Positions 35,340-47,000 of a stretch of DNA of 64,000 nt are shown one piece after another. The notes below the pieces were generated by a model. The model saw only the letters and a list, made by a program, of their open reading frames with translations, was not told where the DNA came from and did not search any database. Origin of the DNA: Phanerodontia chrysosporium (taxonomy: Eukaryota; Basidiomycota; Agaricomycetes; Polyporales; Phanerochaetaceae); NCBI GenBank assembly GCA_001910725.1, contig MJGA01000003.1, positions 1,612,001-1,676,000 of the forward strand. Reading direction: 5' to 3'. The first letter of the stretch is position 1. Every line of letters starts with the position of its first letter. The translations under genes and the position numbers were made by a program.

Positions 35340-36060
35340 TCTTTTTAGTTCGGCTCTGTCTTCCTCGTATCTATCCTCTTCCCCCTCTCGAGAACACAAC
35401 CTTTCCCCCACCGTGGTGAGTGGCTTATCATGCTTTAGGACGCGACGACGAGAAAAAATGAATCGCTACTTCGAAGCCCACGGGCTAGTGAACGATCAAC
35501 ATATACCCAAATTTCTGAGTGTCCGCCGTCCTCCGCTGTCACGCACAGCTAACCTGTTTCGCCTCGCTAGGTTCTTAAGGCTAGACCTTGTCTCCTCTTC
35601 GTGAGTATCCTTCCCTCATTTTCCTGTGATGAACAATTTTTCTAGAGTCAAGTCCTGACCCATCTCAAGGATGGGCTGTGATGAGCCTTACCATGCTAAT
35701 TCTGACGGCTTCGATGTCTCTGGACTTGAGCGCGCTTTGCTAATTAATGTCTAATTACAGGCTTGCAATCCTGGTCGCGTAGTTGTATGTATCATAGCTT
35801 GGTAGTGTTCATGGTGAGCTACCGCCTTTGCTTGCTCTGGGAAATGATTATACAATTGTTCCCTATTACCCGAGTGTTGTCACTGTGACGAACAACACAA
35901 ATTCAATGTCTTCAACCAAATGATCTTCCCTTGTCCATGCACGGTGTACAAAATGTTCGATACTAACGTTCATTTGCTTGCAGATACTGCATACTTGCGA
36001 GTGAACAACATAGTCAACATTATCGTGGTGTACTGTAGATCTAGCATTGCAATACAAGTT
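35340..36060 (+). ncRNA. Probable non-coding snoRNA host transcript
   Basis: No protein of note is encoded, yet good introns are present: GTGAGT at 35601 to TTACAG at 35760, and GTGAGC near 35814 to TTGCAG near 35991, with an earlier possible one near 35410-35570. The exons between are short and not conserved as protein. The 5' part is a pyrimidine-rich stretch (35355-35405) like the TOP starts of snoRNA host genes. The middle intron carries a box C/D snoRNA. Ends are approximate. A short coding gene cannot be excluded. Confidence 0.5.
35622..35709 (+). ncRNA. Box C/D snoRNA, intronic, with guides to 18S and 25S rRNA
   Basis: Order and spacing are those of a C/D methylation guide: box C GTGATGA (35626-35632), D' CTGA (35655-35658), C' GTGATGA (35678-35684), D CTGA (35702-35705). 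D' and C' are joined by a perfect hairpin, CCCATC/GATGGG. The stretch before D (ACCATGCTAAT) is complementary to AUUAGCAUGG of 18S rRNA, the site guided by yeast snR53; the fifth base before box D pairs with an A. The stretch before D' (CTAGAGTCAAG) is complementary to CUUGACUCUAG of 25S rRNA. rRNA sequences are from memory. It sits in the intron 35601-35760. The outer terminal stem is weak. Confidence 0.8.
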
Positions 36061-36088
36061 TGATTTGCCCCTCATGATCAACATCTGT

Positions 36089-38949
36089 TCATGTAGGGCT
36101 CGGCTTAGGGAACGACCACAGCACGTTGATAACCCACAACGTCCCGCCGATAATGAGCAGTCTGCTCTTGATGCCGGGCAACCACTCTGTCTCTCCGTAC
36201 CACAGCTGTAAACCTCGGGAGCTTCGGGAAGACGTGCCCTCTGCTAGACGGTCGACCCAACGGCGAGGGGAACGTCCAGGCGTATCCGGTTCTGGTGGTA
36301 GAACATTCCCGTCCTGATCCTTTCGCACTGGCAGCTCGAGCACATCTTCCGGGCTTGAAAGATCACCTCTTGAACGGGGTCGGATGAGCGCGTGTCGCTG
36401 GTGGTCACAGGGAGCGTCTCTTTCGGTCGTTCGTTGCATATCCGCTTCGTGAGCTCGCCTGTCGCGACGCTGACGTAGTGAGATATGAAGATGAACATGA
36501 CCGTGGTGAAGACGAAGTTCAGCGGACGCCAACGCGCCCCGCGGAGGACAAGGAGAATGCCTTTGGTATCTCCAGCGAGCCAGAAGTGGTATTGAATGAT
36601 GAAAGTTTCCAGCGAGCATCTGCCAATGAAGGCGAAAGCCTGCGAGGACGCAGAACGGAGGGCTTCTGTGGAGTTCCGTAGGATGACGAACGCCAGGACG
36701 GGAATCCATGACACGAATGGATGGTAAATGTTGTAGTCGAACTTGTTTAATGATAGCTCGAAGGCGAAGAACCAAGTCAGAGCTAACACAGATACGGCTG
36801 AGGCGACCTTGACGGCGATAGGCCATCGCGGATGATCGGTGATTCGGTACTCTCGTGACTTGATGACAGCTAGTGCAGTGAACATGCCGACGTAGACAAT
36901 CCAGATGTCCAAGTTGACCCTGAAGGCCCATTCGCGTGCCGACCAGTGGATGCCGCATAACCGGTCCAAGAACGCAAAAACGCCTTCCAAAAGCCAGGAT
37001 GTCTTCATAGCGATGGTAACGAGCATCATGGAAAGGAGAAGCTTGATGACCAGGAAAGGTGTGCTGTCGTTGAAACGCGAGCCAGCGAACATGGTACCAT
37101 AGATGATCAGGTACCACCAGGATACCAACGGCGAGAAATAGTAGAAGAGGTAGTCCGTGTTCATGGTATATGCCAATACCAACGTGAAGAGATTCAGACG
37201 AACGAGAATCTGCAAGTATATGTGAAGAGTTATTCACGGAAAACGTATGGCGCACATACCTGGGCGACTCGAGCGAAACCGAAGTCCGCTTTCTTCAGGT
37301 AATATGTCGCATGTCCGTATCCAGTCATAAACAGGTAGGAGGCGACCAGCACTCGGATGGGGTTGTAGATCCCAGAGATCTTGGACGCTCCAAGATAATG
37401 GTATATGAGAATAGCGACTTGCACTCCGTGAGTACCGACGCGCAGATACAGGACAGTCTAGACAACGCACTCTGCATCCAGCCCTTCCATTCATCGGTCT
37501 GGTCTCTATTCAAGATCCCCTGGTCACTGTCCGCGCGCTTGACAGTCAGAAGACCGATGGCAAGGCTGAAAACTGAGAGGAAAGTGAAAGTCCACGGATT
37601 GAACTGCTTGTGTTCCTTTAACCAGAAGCTAGTCCTGTCAGCGGTGTAGATCAGGGCCACAGAGATGCTAATTATCAGCCAGGGAAGGCGCTCTTTAGAG
37701 AAGTAAGAGCCATCGGCTGTTCTGGGGCCTGTCGCAGCTGTGAGTGGTCAATAGAGACAAGATCACGGTTTACGCACCGTACCGATAATCCAGGAAGCAA
37801 AAAAGTGGACCCCAGATGATGAGAACCGCGAGAACAAGCAGGTGAAGCAACGATGGTGACGGGTAGCGTCTGCAACACGTCGTATCGAATGGGGGAGCCT
37901 TTGGCAACTCATCATTACACCGCAAGTTAAGCAAGATATTGGCTTGGTGCTTGACTATGCTCGCCGAGAAGTGGAGACCGTCCTCTGTCTGTGAAGGGTC
38001 TAGCATCTGGTTGAAGACGGATGGAAAGGCCACCGAGGGCGATCCACCCGACGGACCAAAGAAAATGAACGGATCCGTCAACACTGGCGGACGTATACGA
38101 TGCACCAGGTCCGAGTTCATGGCGTCGATATCGGAGACTTGCATAGTGGAGGCGCGTTCGGGAGAAAGCTTCGACGGAACGACTTCCTCGACTGGCAGGA
38201 TGGCCACCAGGTCGGCTGGCTTGTCCTGCGATGAGAATAACGTGCCAAGAATGTCCTCCATCATCGACTCCCATGCAGGAAGGCCTCCGGAGTCCTCTGA
38301 ATAGCGGAGATACCACAGCCCAGTCCCAAGAACAAGCATGCCGGGCCGTTCGTCGACATAAGCTGTGGAGAATGCAGTAGAACTCGACGACCGTACGAAC
38401 GAGAGAGTAGTGGATGTGTTCAAAAAGGGGTCCCAGTGAAATGTGAGCCCTACACCGTACGACGTTGTCAAGTCGTAGTCGGCATGCTTGCGGTCATCGT
38501 CTACCGGAGCTGTGGGGAGTGACGAATCGAGTATCCGCGCCATCTGGAAGTACAGTTGTCGTGTAACTGAATCTCCAATAAAGACCAGCTTCTTTGACTT
38601 GAAGCAGGGCTTGATGTCTTTCTCCTGGTACGTATGCATCATACAGCCTATGCAGTCGCAGTTATGAAGCGCGACTAGACCGAGGCATAATACCATGCAA
38701 CGCACCATCAGGTTGCCAGCTACCATACTTCTCATCTAGCCAGCGTCCTTTACTCGACAATGCGTAGCAGTGCAAAGGGTCTACACGGTCTACTCCTGTC
38801 ATTTAGTGTGAAAGAGCACGCACCGCACGTTGCAACTCACCGACGACAGTATAACGGAGCAAGCCTATGACCAAGGACAAGACAAATGCCGCAGCCGCCG
38901 CATACTGACCCAGGTATGGGTTGAGCGTAAAGGTGCGTTTGGGGGCCAT
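36089..38949 (-). CDS. CAS1: CAS1-type polysaccharide O-acetyltransferase (PC-esterase domain plus Cas1p 10-TM domain), one apparent frameshift
   Basis: Golgi membrane enzyme that O-acetylates cell-wall or capsular polysaccharide (glucuronoxylomannan in Cryptococcus). The start [16 protein letters not shown] leads into a signal-anchor helix. Exon 2 encodes [20 protein letters not shown] and WQPDG, then CMMHTY. The lumenal GDSL/PC-esterase part has [13 protein letters not shown] and a later DGLHFS (Asp-x-x-His). After a helix near [10 protein letters not shown] come ten or so membrane helices of the Cas1p domain ([49 protein letters not shown]). Near 36367 the frame shifts by one base in a GG run (DPVQE/DLSSPED). 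This extends the protein to a last helix ([17 protein letters not shown]) and stop 36089; otherwise it ends at 36244. About 850 aa. Confidence 0.88.
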
Positions 38950-39326
38950 ACGCGGCACGACAACCTGTAACCTGGTGTCCTTGCGCTGCCTTTGGTTTGG
39001 CGGAGGGAGTGACGGAAACTGTGTAGACGCCCGCCTGTGTGTGTCGGAGCTCGGCTTTAGGCGCCCCATCGAACCGAAGTGCAAGTGCAACGGCCCTCTC
39101 ATGATGTAGCGGAGCAAAACAACACAGGCTTGCAGAATGATAGTCCGTTGCCATACGTGCGGAAGGGGTATGATACATGACAGGGTTACCGAAGACGTTT
39201 GTAGGATAAGGTATAACGCGCTAGCGTCCGAGAGTGCAGTCAATGCAGTGCTAATGATAGTACGTGTAGTATCGTAGTGTCCGTGTAGAGTCCGTAGTGC
39301 AGCACATCCCTCAAAAGCATGGTGTT
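38950..39326. other. Intergenic region upstream of CAS1, no gene
   Basis: About 380 bp between the CAS1 start and the rhomboid stop. An open frame running through it on the minus strand is the wrong-frame continuation of CAS1 exon 1. Confidence 0.4.
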
Positions 39327-41417
39327 TTAGATTAGATGCTGGTACCCGTGGTCGTGGTGCTTGTCGTGAATCCTGGAAAAATCGGTCAGGGGAGAAAACA
39401 CATGCGGACATGGAGAGCGCACCAGTTCTGTGAAGATTTTGTGAATACTGCACGCCTGAACGGATATTCGGACGACGTACCCTTTGCAATGATTGTTTGA
39501 AGATGTTGGGAAACAAGAAAGGTAGCGACACCAAGAGCATGCTATGGAGATTGAGTTGTTTGGCTTAGATCGATACAAAAACTCGGACATTACCTGCGTA
39601 TGGATCGCTCTTGTAGAAATTGCGTATCAAGACTACAAACAGGACAACGGCCAGAGGTATGGCAGCCAACCTGAAGGCCCAGACAACGACTTTGTGCCGT
39701 GTGGTGGTACTTATCACCGGATAGAGCACGACTCCGACAAGCAGACCCATCAGGAAGCCACCGATGTGTGCTGAGAACATGAGTTAGCCATGATTTGCGT
39801 ACCACAGAAGCGAACGCACCGAAATTATCAACGTCTGAATTTTTCACGTCAGCTTGGTGTACGATAGGAACGAAGATGAGACGCACATGGGATGTATCCG
39901 ATAGCGATACCAATGACGAGTTCGACAATCATGAGCACCAACTAAAGGATGTTCAGCGCGCGCACAGGGTGTACCTCACAATTGGGCTCACCTTACGGAC
40001 AGGACGGTACTGATATTTCCAATGGGCAATTAGGTCTACCCATGCGACCTGGTATACGAGTATCAGCAGACGGATTCACCCTTGACGGTGAACTACGCAC
40101 CGCCACTGTGCCAAAAATCGCCCCGCTCGCACCAATAGAGGGCGCCGCTACCAAAGCGAAATTGCCTCCCAGGACGTTACTGCAATGCTCAGCTCATAAA
40201 CTCAGCCGATACTGACGTATGGTCAGACATACCCAAATATACCAGCGGCGAAATACAGAATAAGGAATCCTACTGATCCCATCTCTCGTTCGACCTGACT
40301 GCGATGAGTACCCATGTTTACAGGACTGAGTGTAGCGATACAGGACATACCTCAGCAGAAGCTGTCAATTGTGCCAACATATTCAGGACAAAATGGATGA
40401 TCCCCGCGTGGAGGAAAATGGGGGTGATGAACCTGCATCTTATATGAACTAACATGAGATGGGCCTCATAGAGCACTCCTACCTGAACCATTGATTCGGC
40501 TCTTCTCCATGGAATCCACCAAACCCGCAAACGTCCTCAAGCGAGCAAAGCTGATCAGGAGGGTTCGCGGTGTCGTTGAGGCCTATTTGACGTCAGGCAA
40601 CATGACCACTGTGAGGGAGCGCACATACGTACAGGGAAAGCGTGTGGAGAGTGGAAGCCCTGCTACCTCTTTCATGCAAGGAGGATAACGTGCGCCTGCG
40701 TTTATGAGGGCACTCTGCGAAGGACCGAGCATAGGGTTGACAACAGGCTGTCATAACGTTAGGACGCCCTGCTCGGGACTATCGGGATTTGCTTACATGA
40801 AACGAGATAGGCGTCCCCTGGTTCTTCGAATTGAGGACAAGCTCATATATGAGCACCGCAAGCATTACAACCGCTAGGGTCCAGGCTATAGGGCAGGGTG
40901 AGTCTACAAGCAAACGATACACAAAAGAAGTGGTTACGGACGCACCAACGATGGGATAGCGCTGCCGGCCTATACCCCGCTTCTTCTCCTCGATTCTCTG
41001 AGAAACGGGTGTCTGCCCAGCATTTCGAAAGAAGCGGGAGAACGGAGTAGCCTTCTCGGGCAGAGGGCGCGCACGAGCTTCGTTGTAGATCTCTTCGTCC
41101 GCATATTCTGCATAATGTGAGCGACCGCCCGGGCACCACCATTGTGGACTGCACATACCGAAGTTTTCGTAATTTTTGGCGCCTCCGGGACCACCCTCTT
41201 TGTCAAGAGAGACTGAACCTTCCGGGTCGCCGTAGAGAGTCGCATTCGAGGGACCAGCATGGTCATAGAAGCCATCTCCGTATGAGTGATCGTGGCCTCC
41301 CCCTGGGGACTCGCTCTCGCTCTGAAGCAGATTTGCTGAAGAGTCACCGCGGTGGTGTCCCTGCGTCAAGGCCCTGGGATTGAATGGTTCATCTTGAGGC
41401 TCGTGCGGCATAGACAT
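39327..41417 (-). CDS. Rhomboid-family intramembrane serine protease
   Basis: Cleaves membrane proteins within the bilayer, probably in the secretory pathway. Several exons give about 510 aa. The N-terminal cytosolic part is hydrophilic (MSMPHEPQDEPFNP, ending GIGRQRYPIVG). A first membrane helix follows near IAWTLAVVMLAVLIYELVL, then NPMLGPSQSALINAGARYPPC, a rhomboid L1-loop motif. The core has WFRFITPIFLHAGIIHFVLNM, EREMGSVGFLILYFAAGIFG, APSIGASGAIFG with the catalytic Ser in GASG, and HIGGFLMGLLVGVV with the catalytic His. The tail is Cys- and His-rich (CSWCRYLSCFPTSS, HDKHHDHGYQHLI), which looks conserved in basidiomycete members. Catalytic residues are intact. Two short introns join the C-terminal exons; stop at 39327. 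Confidence 0.9.
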
Positions 41418-41609
41418 CGCGAGTAGCGGCAGCTGTAGACAAGGGAGAGAACAAGTGCAGTGAGTTGCTTCCGCGAGGCGCGTCACCCGACGACATGCTG
41501 TGTTCTTAGCCGCCCGAGGCTGTTCGGCCCGCGCTCCGTTGTCGAACCAAACAGGCAGGTGAGTTCATTTGTACAAGTACATGGCTGACGACCGCACGAC
41601 CGTGTATAT

Positions 41610-43544
41610 TCAGACGTCCGTGACCGGAAGCCCCTCACTCTCCTTCCACTTGGCCATCAAAGTGTTGCTTGGGAGGCCAAACGGATTAACCACTTTCCGC
41701 GCCACTTCAATTCCCGCTACGGGCAGATGCTTGCTATCGAGGAGGCCAAGCTGACAACGGCGCGAGCCATAATCAATGCTAAACATTACAATGCTGTCTG
41801 TTTACGGTCTCACCTGAACAAGAACGGACGCCTGATCCCAATATCTACACAGAGGGTTAGCGAAAAGTTCCTTACAGAAGAGTACTCGAGCCCACATGTG
41901 TCTGCATAATCAGTCAGACACCGCACGTAGTCACTGTTGGCCACCTACTCGAAAGTCAACTTGTCCCCGCGGAAGGCGACCACCCCAACAATGGCAATTT
42001 CCAGGGGCTTGCCAGTGGGTTTAATCCCCGGCAGGAAGTAGTCAATTTCCTGTGAGTATCTTGGGTGTCATCTGCTGCAAGCTCAGCCGAGGAGGAATCA
42101 TACCGTCGTATGTGTGCATTTAAAGATGAGTTCGTCGATAATACGGTCCGCACCCACTAGAAGAACAGTGGTCAGGACCATAGGCTTGTCCAAAATGTCA
42201 AACGCACGTACCTGTTCGCGATATTGTGATGAGCTCCGTGTCAGGGGGAGTTACCTGGATTTGAGCCCAATAAGCGGACAGGAAGGATCGAAACAAGCCT
42301 GGTACAGACATTTTCTCTAGTGAAATGGTACTGCATCCGTCGCATCGTCAGTGAATACTTCGTGAATAGAGATATGTTCTCACTTTGTAGAAACGAGCGA
42401 GCTCGTCATATCCAAGACCACCGGTCATGGTCGGAATATGATTGACATAAGGCGTATTGACCTGATCAGATATTGAGCATCTTGACTCAAATTCAGCTTA
42501 CGGTCCATACCATCGTGGACATTGTCTCTGGGTACCAGCAAAGTGAGATCGGCGATTTAAGCGGACAACAGAAACGAATAATCACTCAAGGCATCTCGTT
42601 CGACGAATTCCTACGATTTCGCCCCTCAGCACGGGGATCTATCCAGGCTTGAAGTGACTCACATAATATGTATGTCTTTCCCAGAGCATCTCGAGATCAA
42701 AATGAGGCCCCAAGTGACGTTTGAGTAGCTCGAGCGAACGCGTGTATGAGAGGCCGGCAGCGGACCGAAGGTATGGATCGACAGCGGACGAGGCTGTTTG
42801 CAGCTGCAGCACAGGAGGGAGCGTAGCGAATGGGAAGGGCGGATCCGCGGACACCTTGGGATAAGTCTGTACGACCAATGGATTGTAGGCGGCCACGTCA
42901 AGTCCATGTCCTGCGTCAGTCGACAGCTTAACGAGCGACGCATACAGGTCATCTTGACTGGAAGCCAAGTGGACCAGAGTACTATAAAAACCAGGATCAC
43001 ATATATGGCCTCGTGACAGGAGAAACTAAACTCACGGTACGACAGTGTTGTCGGCAGAGTGCGTGAGCAAATCCTCGCCTGTTGAGACTGACGGGCAGAA
43101 GTGAACCACGGCGCGTGGTGAATTCTGGAGTTCTGTCCTCAAAATAGAGGAGATGGGATATTTCAGGCCGTATGTAATGATCGCCCAGTATGTGGTTGTT
43201 TCCACTGACTTGCGGATCGACTCTCTGATATCAGGACCTTCCGAAGTGGAGTGAAGGTGTGCAACGTCGTATCCTTCTTCTGCGAGCTATGTACCGAACA
43301 AGATTCAAGTCAGCCTTCTCGTTCCGTCCCGGTGTTCGAATCCTCACTCAACTTGTTTGCACCACCCGGCTTGAGCTTCCGGACATAGAACCACGAGGAG
43401 TGCAGGTTTGTTCACCGCGGCTACAGTGTTCTTATACATGGTAGTCATCGCGTACACCTTGGACCAATTCGCTGGAGTCGCTGGAGTGTATGGGAGGTGA
43501 GAACTGCGTTGGCTTGCGATATCGTGATGATATATGCGCACCAC
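41610..43544 (-). CDS. Fungal dienelactone hydrolase/carboxymethylenebutenolidase-like protein with SnoaL-like C-terminal domain
   Basis: Predicted cytosolic protein of about 430 aa spread over roughly ten small exons. N-terminal part: YHHDIASQRSSHLPYTPATP, KPALLVVLCPEAQ and LAEEGYDVAHLHS, then AIITYGLKYPIS and PRAVVHFCP. The second half has FDLEMLWERHTYYEF, PYVNHIPTMTGGLGYDEL, ELITISRTVGADRIIDEL, THTTEIDYFLPGIKPTGK and EHIYWDQASVLVQ. This is typical of the SnoaL-like domain found fused to dienelactone-hydrolase-like domains in fungi. The strongly conserved EHIYWDQ is built from three exons, one only 6 nt long; another exon is 17 nt. The first exon and Met are not resolved: no ATG precedes VRIYHH in frame, so the true start may be near 43602. 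Enzymatic activity is not proven. Confidence 0.75.
41896..41901 (-). other. 6-nt microexon (ACACAT) of the dienelactone-hydrolase-like gene
   Basis: The minus strand reads TTATGCAG, then ACACAT, then GTGGGC. Joined to the preceding TTC GA and following A TAT TGG GAT CAG it yields Glu-His-Ile-Tyr-Trp-Asp-Gln, the conserved family motif. Flanking introns are 47 and 51 nt with normal GT and AG ends. Confidence 0.8.
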
Positions 43545-43602
43545 GTTGCCGTGAGACCCCGACCTCAGGTCATCTTCCGTGCTGTCACAAGCTCTTACCT
43601 GA

Positions 43603-44096
43603 TGCAGGCAACATCTGATTGACTAGTATGCGGTGCACTCAGGGTGCAGGTACCACCGAAAGAGACATGGTGCCAAGAGAAAGGCTGCCACAAGTGTCAT
43701 CAGCGCGCCGTCCTAAGACTTCGAAACAACGGTATACAGTGAAACGCTCGGTCAGGCAGCGGGTCCTAGCTGTCTTCGCAGACTAGTCGCCAAGTTAGTA
43801 GCCACACCAGCACATGCAGTAATTAGACCCTTCGGTGGTAAGTACGTAAGAGAACACTTGTTATCCATCGATTTACAGCGCATAGCACATTTTATACCTA
43901 TACAATAATTGCGTTCGTCCGTCTAGAACTGTCTAGTCCTGAGAGCATTCCTGTCACAATGGTCTGAGGTCGCTGAAATAGCAGAAAGCAGACATAAACG
44001 TTCGTGGAATGCGATGCGATGCCACGTCGGTGTCCATGTTACACGTAGCGGTCGAGGATTAGGGGTACCGAAGCTAGCAAAATGTTGGCGGAGTCA
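43603..44096. other. Intergenic region, no supported gene
   Basis: About 500 bp between the possible first exon of the hydrolase-like gene and the stop of the ankyrin-DIL gene. AT-richer toward 43860-43910. No tRNA or open frame of interest. Confidence 0.4.
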
Positions 44097-47000
44097 TCAC
44101 TTTGAATGTAAGGGCGCCGTCATAGGAAGACCGGCAGGGGCATCGACTGGAGTGACGCCTGTGCTTTGCCTCCCTCTATTGCGCGGTAATCTACTGCTGG
44201 TCAGGGGTGTGAGATGCAGGACCATGTTCTCGTTATGCGTGGCGTGTTCTTCGTCTCCGGGAGCCAACGTCGTCGGTACGATCTTCTCTTCTTCCTCATC
44301 GAATTCCACGGGACGGTACCATCGCGCCGTAGACGGGGCACCATCGATCCACTGCAACGTCCGAATCTCAACTTCCCGTAGTTTCCGAATGCGTAATCTC
44401 CAGGCAAGTGCTTCGTTGGCTCGATGACTTGCCCGACTGGAGCTTCGAACGTTGGTTTCCGCTACAAGAGATTCGCTCCGGAGCCTTGTCTGCGGAATCG
44501 CGGTCTTTGCAGGCACAGCGCCGAGAAGGCGAGGGTCTGAGGGAAGCAAGAGTGGTAGCATATGTCTGGAGTCCATCAACTCCCCAAGGGCCTCGGGTGC
44601 AGAAGGTGGCTCCCATGCTGACTTCTCGCGGCTGCGATCGAACAATGCGTCTATGCCGCGCTGGGCAGTCGAGTACTCGAGTGAAGGCGACGGAGGTGCA
44701 CTGTCAAAGTAAGCACCGCCGTTCAGAGACGGCGAGTCTTCTGTACGATCTCGCTCTCGTTCGCCCATCTGTCAGATACGTGATGAGTGACGCGCCAACG
44801 ATTATACAAGGCAGTTCACCTCTCGACGCAAGGCTTCCACACCCATCTTAACACGATGTCTTTCCCAGTCCTTTTGCAATTGCGCCAGGTATTGAGTACA
44901 TTCCTCTGTCATCCTGCCCTCGTTCACCTCGAACTTGTAGTCGCGGACGGCACGACGCATCTAGATAGAACCAATTCGGTAAGAGGAGAATCATGTTGTT
45001 CACCCGACGGGACAAACCTGCAACGGATTAATATGTCGCATGGTCTGTATAGTTGCGATGAGATCGGGGAACTCGGTAATCGAAGAGAGACACTAGAAGC
45101 CACATAAGTACAACGACTGAGTCAAGGAAAGCGACGCACCTGCAGCCAGTTCAGCAGGTCCTTCACGGGTGCGAAATGTGCCCCGACACCTCTTGGAAGT
45201 TCCATCGTACTGATCCATTCCTCAATCACTCCGATATTCATGCCAATTTGCACCGCCCTTGACCTACCGCAGAGCAGCCGCAAGTCAGCGAGTAGTATAC
45301 CGTATGCGGTGTTTCTGACGTACCGACAGAGGTGCTTCTTTCGCGTCAGGATCCGATTGAAAACCTCGCCTATGAGCAGGGTTTCAGCCGTCAGGGAAAA
45401 GTCGATAGATGACTTGACTTACAAGCAGCCCAGTACATGACTTGAGACCATAGTTGAACAGTCAGAGCAGGATTGATGTCTGCCATCGTCAGGAAAGTAT
45501 GCAATGCCGTCATGAAGGACGTGACATCTTGAGGAGAGAGTGTGGGAGAGGCATCACTGGCGGTACCCGACGGTAGTGCTCCCGATGGCGGCCGAGAGCG
45601 ACCGAACGTCTGCCGTAATGAAGCAAATTTAGTCTGGGCGGTATTCGGAGGAGTGGGGGGTCGGCTCGAATCCGCCGCAACGGGTATCGCAGTGCTACCC
45701 TTAATGACGGGTGACCCCGGCGCTGGTGTAGTCGGCAGTGGGACCGGCTTCTTCTTGCTGGATTGAAATGTTCTGAGAATCGACCACTCTGACTCGAATT
45801 GTACCGAATCAAACTCGCTCGATAATGGGGAGTATTCCAGCAAAGCTGCATCAAGCATGCCGTCAATCCTTCGCTCTGCGAAGCGGATTATGAAGACTGG
45901 CGGCGTTGTCAGTCGGACTCATCTGAGTCGCGATGGAAGCGAATCTTACCGAACACAGAGTTCAAAATCTCTTCAATGAGTGTGTAGGAGCCCAGCATCT
46001 CACACGTTTCCTTCAGTGCCTCGTCGCAACGCATGAGATGTAACCAGACCGTGACGTTATAGAGCCAAAACACCAGACAGCTGAGATCTTCACCTCGATT
46101 CTAGAGCAGTGAGTGTCGTGAAGCCTGAATAGGGCGGAGAACTCACGAAAAAGGTATCCTCAATGGCGTCAGTCGCACCAATGACAAGGTCTTCAAGCCA
46201 ATGATCGTCGCAGTTCAAACACGCAAAGCGAGACAGCATGTACAACGCGTTCGCGGGCTCTGCGTTCTTCATTCTCGGTTTGAAGTCGGTAATGAGGGTC
46301 TGAAAAATGTCAGGAAGCGAATGAGGTGCGAAGACCAGCATCGTTGTGTAGTCGGGCGAAGGGGTCTGCGGAGAGGGGTTATATATGACTAAGTATCTGT
46401 GATGAAAAACTCACGAATAACTTGTCCTCTTCCGACATAGCTTCATCGTCATCATCCGAGGTTTCGCTGTAGGAATCGCTGTCCGCTTCGCCCCACCAGC
46501 CAGGTCCAATGTCAAGCACCTTGCCCACGTTCTCCTGCAGAGCCTTTCGCTTCACAAGTCGTTGAACCCTCCGTTCTTCGACTCTGCGTCGTTCCTCCAT
46601 ACGTCCGCCAGTCCAACCTTGCTCGCGCATGGCCTCTTCTAGGAGTAGCCGTACGTCTTCGCGTCCGGGCACAGGGGAATGAGCGGTCACGATATCCAAC
46701 GCAGTCGTATTACGTCGAGTGGTGACAAAGGGTGAGCAACCGTGCGTGAGTAGGTGGGATACAAGCGTCGGAGGAGCCAACAGAGCGGCATGGTGGAGGG
46801 ATACCCAGCCAGCTAAGGACGCCTAGTTCAGCACGTTGCACATCCCGAAATGCGTGAACAGTACCATTATCCGGAAGAGTGACATCGGCACCCTCAGCAA
46901 TCAACAGCCTAACGCACTCTTCTCTCTCCACGTCTCTATCGCTCTCGGAGCCAAATCCGAGGATAGTTGTGCTGATCAGGCCTAAACCATCCTCGTCCTG

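Noticed and set aside
35413..35604. 63-codon open frame with ATG at 35458
   Set aside because: It crosses the likely splice sites of the snoRNA host transcript and shows no conservation that I can recognise.
38803..39540. 245-codon minus-strand open frame
   Set aside because: Only [11 protein letters not shown] onward belongs to CAS1 exon 1; the rest lies in the intergenic region and in the 3' exon of the rhomboid gene in a wrong frame.
43325..43345. GTTCGAATCC resembling a tRNA T-loop
   Set aside because: No acceptor stem, D-arm or anticodon arm can be drawn around it; it lies in an intron of the hydrolase-like gene.
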